This document shows positions 6,719 through 12,412 of a DNA stretch of 12,412 nucleotides, piece by piece. The stretch covers positions 1-12,412 of the forward strand of contig RXOD01005813.1 of NCBI GenBank assembly GCA_005223375.1. The letters are read 5' to 3'. The notes beneath the pieces were generated by a model. The model searched no databases. It was not told the DNA's origin and saw only the letters and a program-made list of their open reading frames with translations. The position numbers and the translations under genes are program-made. Every line of letters begins with the position of its first letter. Within the stretch, counting starts at the first letter, position 1. Source of the DNA: Amoebophrya sp. AT5.2. Its lineage: Eukaryota > Sar > Dinophyceae > Syndiniales > Amoebophryaceae.

Positions 6719-7213
6719 AGGAGCAGCTGGTCTCAGTGTATTAAAACACACTGATGCGGCTGCAACGTGCTGCCAGCGCACGAAGCCGGCACCTCCATCG
6801 CGCCCCGCGATTCCCAGATGCAGTTGTACTAGCCCCTATACTTTACTATTTTTTGTCAGTCACAGTGTGTAATTTGTGCCAGTTTCAGTCTCAGTCGAGA
6901 TCGTAGTTTGCTTCGTTCTTGTTCTATCATATTGATTATGAAACATCAGGCCCCCATTGGCTTCGCGGCGTACTCCGCTTGTTCAGGTTCTTCCCGCTAT
7001 CGTACGGTTGGTTTCTCAACAACTCCAGAAGCACATGCATGGCACACCAGGGGGGGGGCTGTTTGCGTTTGTGTTTGTCTCCACTCCAATCTACTCTCTT
7101 TCGTCCCACACGGTAAAACCCTTCCTGTGGCCATCCATCCATCGGAATCCAACGGCGGCACCACGGTGCGAGCACCACGACACAACGGCAACCGCAAAGC
7201 GTACTGTCCACCT

Positions 7214-7459
7214 TAGATTGAGCCCAAAGAAGGGGTCGCCTAAGCCGACCCCCGGCAGAGCCGGCAATCGGGGTCGCCGCGCGGGCTCCCCGCCCTAGAT
7301 TCCGCGCAAAAAAAGGGTCGCATAAGCCGACCCCCAGCTGAGCCAGATATCGGGGTCGCCGAGTGCGCTCGCCGCTCTAGATTCTGTCAAGAAAGGGTCG
7401 CAAAAACCGACCCCCGGCAGAGTTGGCGATCGGGATCGCCGATCGCGACTGCCAGTTGC
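7214..7459. repeat. Three tandem copies of an 82-bp repeat
   Basis: Copies start at TAGATT at 7214, 7296 and 7378, an exact 82-bp period. Shared blocks are TAGATT, then (A)GGGTCGC, CCGACCCCC, an AGAG/TGAG-type word, ATCGGG(G/A)TCGCC and a GC-rich end. In each unit the CGACCC block is flanked by GGGTCG on one side and GGGGTCG on the other (GGGATCG in copy 3), so it can pair with either arm. The copies have diverged in spacers and loops but not in length or in the pairing blocks. Confidence 0.85.
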
Positions 7460-7507
7460 AGCGCATTGAGATTGACGGACCACCACGCTCACGCGCATCT
7501 GTACAGT

Positions 7508-7543
7508 ACAATCTCCTGCCGGAGGACTGCGGCAGGAAATTGT
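7508..7543. other. Strong stem-loop, possible 3' UTR element
   Basis: TCCTGCCG (7514-7521) pairs with CGGCAGGA (7530-7537) across an 8-nt loop. ACAAT (7508-7512) pairs with ATTGT (7539-7543) after one mismatch. That gives 13 base pairs in 36 nt. It lies about 170 nt downstream of the stop of the minus-strand kinase gene, so it may form in that gene's 3' UTR. A structured RNA or termination/processing role is possible but not shown. Confidence 0.5.
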
Positions 7544-7710
7544 CGAGGTGAATATACCAATCGACGTTTGTTTCCGCTACTTCATCTTCGTTGCATGCCA
7601 TGTGAATTCATCGTGCCGCAAAAAGTTCTTAAATTTCACTCATGCTCTTGCTCAAGCTCATCAACATGGACCCGTGCTTAGCACTGTCTCAACATGCGCA
7701 TGCGGAGCCG

Positions 7711-8964
7711 CTACAGCTCTGGCTTGTAGCGGTTCAGTATGTAGTCCACCGGTGTGGAAGGCGTGTCCGGGACGATGAAATCCGCCGATCCCGCATCCAA
7801 GTCCGGTAGCTGCAATAGGCGATTTGCTTTATTTGGACCACTTCTTGTGGCTACTTTGAAGAGCGCGTCATGTTTATTTCTTTCCTTCACCTGCTGTGAA
7901 TGTGATGCCTGCAGCGTCGTGGTCGAAACGGTCTGGGTCATCTCGCCTCTCGCCTCGACCTCCCAGCAAAACATGCAGTCTCCCTGCTGCTCCCCCGCCT
8001 CCCCGCGGTTGTTGTAGCTCCTTGTTCCGTACTTGGTGCAACTGTTGTCGCAGTACAAGCTGATGGCGGCCGTGTGGGCGTCTCTCTGGAGCTCGAAAAA
8101 GTCGGCGTGCAAGTTCCGGAAAGAGCGTTGCACGCGATCGATGTCGATGTCTTCGGCGGAGGTGGGAGTGGTTGTCGGGGAGGGGCGCGCGAGCTGGCGT
8201 TCTATCGCGACCGCCTCCGAGAGTGCGACGAAGGCCACAAAGACCTGGTAGCCCGCCGCGACGTAGGGCGGCAGAACGTGGTTCTGGAGCCGGTCCAGGT
8301 CATCGTCCCGATATCCCGCGTCGTGCTCGTAGACCAAATTGACGCCGCGCTTCAGAATTTCCACCTCCGCCCGCCGCGCGAGGCGGAGCGCGGCCCCGTG
8401 GCATGATGATTTTGATTCTTCAATGCTTTTCCGATACTCGGGCAAGTACTGCAGGTACGCGTCCCTGCCGTGAATCAAAAAAGTGTCTCGGAAGAACGGC
8501 GATGCGGCTTGGAGCCGGTTTACCAAGGTCGTTTTTCCCGCCCCCAACCCTCCGAGCAGCAGAAGCATCTTTCGCTCCTTCGGTCCCTGCCGCGGGAACG
8601 GGGCGAGGTGCTGTTCTATCCACCGCCCGACGTCCTCGCCGCTGTAGGAATCCCGGTCCTTGCACCGAGGTGTGAAAGAGGAGGCACTGCTGGCCCCACG
8701 ACGGCCCCGCTGGTGGTCCACGTCGGGCAAAATTGTGGCGTTTTCTGCCGAGGTCCAAACCGTGCTGGTGCCTGAAGAAAGTGCTGCTGCGGCGGTGAGC
8801 GTCTCCTGCGTCAAGGTGAACCCAAACACGACTGCACCCATAGTGCGCGAAAACCGCGCATTGCATCGACGCCGAGGCCCGCTGGTGCCACGTGGCCCGA
8901 CGCACGCGGAGCACCGCGACAGCCGATCCCGACGTCTTTGTCGTGCGAGAATAAGAACAGCCAT
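7711..8964 (-). CDS. P-loop kinase, zeta-toxin-like / AAA_33 type
   Basis: This is a nucleotide-binding protein of about 417 residues, counted from the ATG at 8964 (context agaATGG). Later ATG 8841 (376 residues) is an alternative, and the frame also extends upstream to a GTG at 9012. Numbering from that GTG, Walker A GGLGAGKTT is at 154-162. It follows a short hydrophobic strand (MLLLL), as in P-loop kinases. Next come an HGRDAYLQYLPEY segment, a helix with Ala/Arg pattern, and a second strand ending NLVYEHDAG (about 225-233). Then AAGYQVFVAFVAL (about 252-264) and an Arg-bearing IERQLAR stretch follow. This order matches the zeta-toxin-like kinase fold, which phosphorylates small molecules such as UDP-sugars in bacteria; eukaryotic relatives have unknown substrates. 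No antitoxin partner is next to it, so I do not infer a toxin system. The basic N-terminal 50 residues and roughly 100-residue C-terminal tail are extra. No intron is needed. Confidence 0.7.
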   Translation of the reverse strand: MAVLILARQRRRDRLSRCSACVGPRGTSGPRRRCNARFSRTMGAVVFGFTLTQETLTAAAALSSGTSTVWTSAENATILPDVDHQRGRRGASSASSFTPRCKDRDSYSGEDVGRWIEQHLAPFPRQGPKERKMLLLLGGLGAGKTTLVNRLQAASPFFRDTFLIHGRDAYLQYLPEYRKSIEESKSSCHGAALRLARRAEVEILKRGVNLVYEHDAGYRDDDLDRLQNHVLPPYVAAGYQVFVAFVALSEAVAIERQLARPSPTTTPTSAEDIDIDRVQRSFRNLHADFFELQRDAHTAAISLYCDNSCTKYGTRSYNNRGEAGEQQGDCMFCWEVEARGEMTQTVSTTTLQASHSQQVKERNKHDALFKVATRSGPNKANRLLQLPDLDAGSADFIVPDTPSTPVDYILNRYKPEL

Positions 8965-9585
8965 TCTAGTGCTGTTACTGACTTGTTCTCGCCGATTGTT
9001 CTCCGCAATCACTACCTATGTATCGATCGAACGAACGTCAAAAATTGATGCGTTGTATGCGAAAACGACACTCACAGTAAGTATTTTTTATACATGCTCA
9101 CAGCAGCTCACTTTGACAACGTTTGAGTTGGTTCCAGCCCCTCCGCTCCATACAGCACGACGTCGCCTCTTTACGCCTCTCTCTACGCCACGTAAGTTGT
9201 TCTGCTTTCTGCTCTCCAAATGTGCTTCTTTATTTATCCGCTGGGATGTTGACGGCAGAAGCACAACTTCTCCGTAAATTCAATTTCAATTATTCTGGGG
9301 CTGAGGCTGAGGCTGAGCCTGAAGATCTTCTAGATCATGGATTGATTGTAGAAGACTGGTGTCTTTAGTAGTAAAGGGATTGGTCAGTGTAGTGTAAACA
9401 TCAAACATTGGGTATTAGAATGAGCGCCTCGTCGTCGACGTCCAGGAGAGCAAATAGGCAGGCGTTAGGTTTTTCTTGGAACAACCGCCCTCGCGCCGGC
9501 GGAGTCAAACTCAATCTCAATCTCAAAATTCGATGAATATAGGACGGGACTTGGAAAGGTCGTGCTGGTCGGTCCTCTATAATCT
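8965..9585. other. Intergenic region between the cyclodeaminase-like and kinase genes
   Basis: No believable coding frame was seen. It holds the 3' flank of the gene ending at 9586 and the 5' flank of the kinase gene. Simple-sequence patches include (GGCTGA)n near 9299-9317 and CTCAATCTCAATCTC near 9507-9525. No promoter motif was recognised. Confidence 0.5.
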
Positions 9586-11454
9586 TCATCGAGGCTCCAC
9601 TTCTTGTTCGTCCAGCATTTGCGCCACCATTTGCGCGATGTGCACGTCTTGGACCGCGATTCCGCTCGTGTCGAACACGGTGAGCCCTTGGCAGTCTGGT
9701 AGCGAATCCACCCCCGCTTCTTCCGACGTCATCAGCGCCATCAGATCCCCAATTTCCTTCACGTTGGTGATCACCTCCTCATCCTCCCAAGCTTTCAGCT
9801 TCTGGAACTCCCCCCGCTCGAACGTTTGTTCCTTCGAATCGCACACCAGCACGTCCGCGCTCAACAGCACGTCCAGACCTATCTCACTCTTGCCCGGCGC
9901 GTCCGCACCCACCGCAGAAATGTGTTGGCGCCGTTTATTGCGCCCCGTTGGCTCCACTACTCGGTCCACGGCCACCTCGTCGGCAGATTGTGCTGATGTG
10001 GTGGACCCGGTAGTCGAGCCTCGCCTTGCCAGCTGTTCTTGGGGCTCCTCGTCCTGGCGCGGTGCAGGTGGTGGTCCCCCGCCGGCGGAAGCCGAAGCGG
10101 TTGAGTTCAGCGAGGACTGCGACGAGACACTCCTGAGACTGTCCTTCGACTTTGTAGTTGCAAACGACGAAGAACGCCCCGGATGGTGGTTCCCGTTGGT
10201 CCAGTACAGGTGCTTGCACACCAGCAGTTCCTCCTTGCTGCCCGTCAGCGTGTGGATGAGCTGGCAGTGCCTCCCAACCTCGCCCACGTCCTCCACAATC
10301 TCAATCTTCCACTCGCGGTCGGGCAGGAAGGGCGACTGCTTCATCTGGTTCTCGAAGGTTCTGCCCTTGACAGGGTTGCGGACATAGACCTTCGCGGAGC
10401 GGCAGTCGGTGATGAGCCGCAGAAACCTCAGTTGCCACACGGCCTGCACGCCGGCACCGAGCAGGCCCACGTGCCGAATCGGAATCCGCGGCGGCTCCAG
10501 CTTGGACAGACCGAAGTAAAGCAGCTGGGACGCAAAACCTGCCGAGTTGTTGGCATTTAAGAGTCGCTTGAATTCAATCCGATGGAACTTTAGCTACTTG
10601 TTATCACTACTAACTTGTCCTCTACTCTGGCATTCTTGATGGCAATAAAGTACATCGATTTGCAATCAGCATAGTACTCGTCGATGAACCTAAGTTATGC
10701 TGATGCAAAGGTAGTTGTTGCCAGATGAGAGGCATACTGTCTTGCTTTCCCGAGGCGGTTATATTTTGTTGACGCCGACTGCGTAAATCACTGGAACTGT
10801 ACACCAGTCACCAAGTAAGACGCCAGAATGCAGCAACAGCATAATTTATTCAAACAACATGTTCGTTGACGAAAACTAACAATATTGCTCCAACATACAT
10901 GTCGCCGCCGCTGTTCTGATTTCCGTGAGTATTCCTTCGTCGTTAAGTTGTCGCGTGAGCTGCATGGTTTTCTGTGAGAACACGAGCAAAAAGCCAGTGT
11001 TCCCGCACCCGTCCGCGCCGCCCGACGCGATTTTGATCACGAAGGCGTCGCCGTTCTCCACGTAGCCAGTCTTCACGCAGCACTGGGCGCTCGGACCCCC
11101 GACCAACGGCTTGTACGGAGGCTGGCCCACCGTTTGCACGGGCAGGATGGAGACCTTGCCCGCGGACCACTCCCGGTAGGCCTCCCCCTGGTCGACGATG
11201 GTGGCGTGCGAAATCAGCCGCTCGAACAAGTCCGAAAGCTGCGAGAACGGAACAGAGACGCCAGAGGAGCATGTAGAAGAAGTTGAAAAGTTCTTCGTAG
11301 TCATCTTCTGCGCAGGGACTCCTCCACCTTGTCCGTCGAGACCACCCTTTTCGTGCGGCGCGCCGGCATAATCCTCTGAGTCCGACAACGCTGCTGGACC
11401 GACGATTTTACCGGCCAAAGCAGAATCGTACGCAACGAGCGTAGAAGAAGGCAT
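9586..11454 (-). CDS. Ornithine cyclodeaminase / mu-crystallin family protein (two exons)
   Basis: Exons are 10899-11454 and 9586-10538; splicing gives 502 residues. Family members are NAD(P)-dependent enzymes of about 310-350 residues that act on amino acids or imines. Visible marks, in family order: FVIKIASGG (Lys141), LTEIRTAAAT (Arg180), the Rossmann motif GLLGAGVQA (210-218), HISAVGADAPGKSE (Asp398), DVLVCDSKEQ, and TVFDTSGIAVQD near the C-terminus. Lys, Arg and Asp at these places correspond to substrate-contacting or catalytic residues in bacterial ornithine cyclodeaminase. Two parts are extra: about 65 Ser/Gly-rich residues at the N-terminus, and an insertion of about 80 low-complexity residues (308-388) inside the NAD domain, between TLTGSKEEL and HISAVG. 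The start ATG has an in-frame stop a short way upstream. Family membership is firm; the substrate (ornithine or another) cannot be told. Confidence 0.88.
10539..10898 (-). other. Intron of the cyclodeaminase-family gene, 360 nt
   Basis: The donor is ACAT|GTATGT and the acceptor CTCGGCAG|GTTTTGCG. Both are phase 1, and the join gives IRTAAAT-C-FASQLLYFGL. That restores the continuous helix expected between the RTAA motif and the GxGxxA motif in this family. Without splicing, exon 1 stops at 10876. No other AG near the acceptor keeps the frame. Confidence 0.8.
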
Positions 11455-12350
11455 ATTTAATCTGCTACCGATGACAAGTCACAAGTGATGTTTGAGTTTG
11501 CGCTTCTGGTTCACCAGAGCTACAAGTCGTCCGCGACGACGACGACGACGTCGCGCTCGCGCCTGAAGTGCAGCTCCTTATACCTTTTCGTAAATTGAAC
11601 AAGATAAGTTGTAATTGTAAAGCCTGTGCCTGCGCTCGTGGTCGTGTCGTGGTAGGTTCGAGTTCGTTCTGGTAGATTGACATTGATGAGAACCAGCTTA
11701 AATAAGTATACATCGTCAAGTACTCAGATCCGTTGGCCAGACCCTGATAGTTCAAAATCCAGAACCAATGGCCATGGGAGCGCACACACAGACATGATCT
11801 CAAGCAAGTGCAAGCAATGCGCTAAATATCCGCTGCATGACCTCATCGACGTCCTCATCTTCTACTGAATGGTCAGGACACAACTCCGGCGAATCTTACA
11901 AAGCCGCATTGACGTGCACGTGGGTGTCGCTGTTGCAGGCGCTTGCTCATGTGTATCATCGTGCGTAGTTTGGCAGGCAACCAAACTTCATGGAAGGAGT
12001 CAGTCACTATGAATGAGTAACCCTTAAGAGTAAAGTACTCAAGTATCTGTTTCTGTATTCCCTGCTACTATAATCTGTGTATTCATGGCGCACTCATTGA
12101 TGTTGCGCAGGTGTGGGTGTGCGAGTCCAACGCGTGCACCCCGCAAAAATAAAGTGACCCTGTGCAACTTTTCTACTTACATCGAGGCGCCTCGACTTTG
12201 CCGGTCGCATCTTGAAGACGGCACCACCACCACGACAACCACCTCGCACTCTAATGAACTCCACTATCCACCTCCTCGATGTCTCCTTTTCGGTTTCGTC
12301 AGACTTGCTCACGGCGTCGCCGGTCGCCCCCGCGGCAACGCCACCAGGCC
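11455..12350. other. Intergenic region upstream of the cyclodeaminase-family gene
   Basis: No convincing gene was seen in about 900 nt. Open frames here (for example minus 11465-11803 and minus 12094-12312) are short, Ser/Gln/Arg-rich and without recognisable motifs. A (GAC)n run sits at 11535-11551 inside a near-palindrome. The promoter of the gene starting at 11454 presumably lies at the left end. Confidence 0.4.
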
Positions 12351-12412
12351 TCAGATGCTAGTCGTGTCGTCTTCGCCAGGTTCGCGCTCGTCGCCATCCA
12401 GCGAGACGATCA
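12351..12412 (-). CDS. Possible C-terminal codons of a gene continuing beyond the window
   Basis: An open frame enters from the right edge and ends at TGA (12351-12353) after 19 codons, with the acidic tail LDGDEREPGEDDTTSI. Codon third positions are mostly G/C and the composition is protein-like. At this length it may be chance. Nothing can be said about function. Confidence 0.25.
   Translation of the reverse strand, partial: IVSLDGDEREPGEDDTTSI

Larger units (their letters stand above)
6672..7710. other. Intergenic region between the kinase gene and the secreted-protein gene
   Basis: No believable exon was seen in about 1 kb. It contains the 3' flank of the kinase gene (right side, with the stem-loop near 7508), the 82-bp tandem repeats, a 9-base G run at 7050-7058, a CATC repeat near 7131-7143, and the palindrome beside the next gene's start. 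Short open frames here are scattered on both strands and lack any recognisable protein character. Confidence 0.5.

Noticed and set aside
7214..7459. CRISPR-like array
   Set aside because: The copies are contiguous 82-bp units without short repeats and unique spacers, and the context is eukaryotic.
7711..8964. Toxin-antitoxin module
   Set aside because: Only the kinase fold is seen; there is no adjacent small antitoxin gene, and eukaryotic members of this fold are not known to form such pairs.
9476..10387. Plus-strand open frame of 303 codons
   Set aside because: It is the antisense of the cyclodeaminase exon, Ser-rich with no motif, while the minus frame has clear family motifs.
10590..10690. 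Protein-like frame inside the cyclodeaminase intron (FIDEYYADCKSMYF...)
   Set aside because: The direct exon 1-exon 2 join already gives an uninterrupted family sequence in phase; including this part would insert residues into a conserved helix. Alternative splicing is not excluded.
11535..11551. (GAC)n microsatellite as a coding feature
   Set aside because: It codes for a Ser run only in a short, motif-free open frame; likely simple sequence in intergenic DNA.
11652..11664. GGTTCGAGTTC, similar to a tRNA B box
   Set aside because: No A box, acceptor stem or anticodon arm could be drawn around it.

Overview
This window reads as nuclear DNA of a protist eukaryote. The coding potential sits in intron-separated exons, the proteins carry long low-complexity insertions, and many N-glycosylation sequons (N-x-S/T) are present. 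No operon, Shine-Dalgarno layout, tRNA or rRNA was seen. Every believable gene lies on the minus strand, so this is a unidirectional block. Together with mid-range GC and GT-AG introns from about 34 to 360 nt, this suggests an alveolate of the dinoflagellate/syndinian kind (for example Amoebophrya-like). That assignment is inference only.

Layout, right to left (direction of transcription): (1) 12351-12412, possible last codons of a gene running in from the right. (2) 9586-11454, a two-exon gene for an ornithine cyclodeaminase/mu-crystallin family protein. Its intron (10539-10898) can be placed to the base because the joined frame restores the family motif order. (3) 7711-8964, an apparently single-exon gene for a P-loop kinase of the zeta-toxin-like/AAA_33 type with extra N- and C-terminal regions. 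(4) 6672-7710, a gap with three tandem 82-bp repeats, a strong stem-loop near 7508-7543 and a 16-bp perfect palindrome at 6703-6718, just upstream of the next start. (5) 705-6599, a roughly 6-kb stretch of exon-like segments. A signal-peptide-like start is followed by Ser/Thr/Arg-rich sequence, sequon-rich segments, an array of a 4-Cys module and a Cys-rich tail. Several neighbouring segments join in phase at GT-AG sites, so I read them as one secreted, glycosylated, Cys-rich protein gene, though it could be two. (6) 1-704, no gene recognised; a short telomere-like patch is followed by a degenerate CCTGATC repeat.

The first two genes look like housekeeping or metabolic enzymes. The left-hand gene looks like a cell-surface or secreted product, and its 4-Cys module matched no family I could name. 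I see no functional link between the three genes beyond shared orientation. Exon borders in the 705-6599 gene are predictions from reading frame and splice-site inspection, not transcript evidence.
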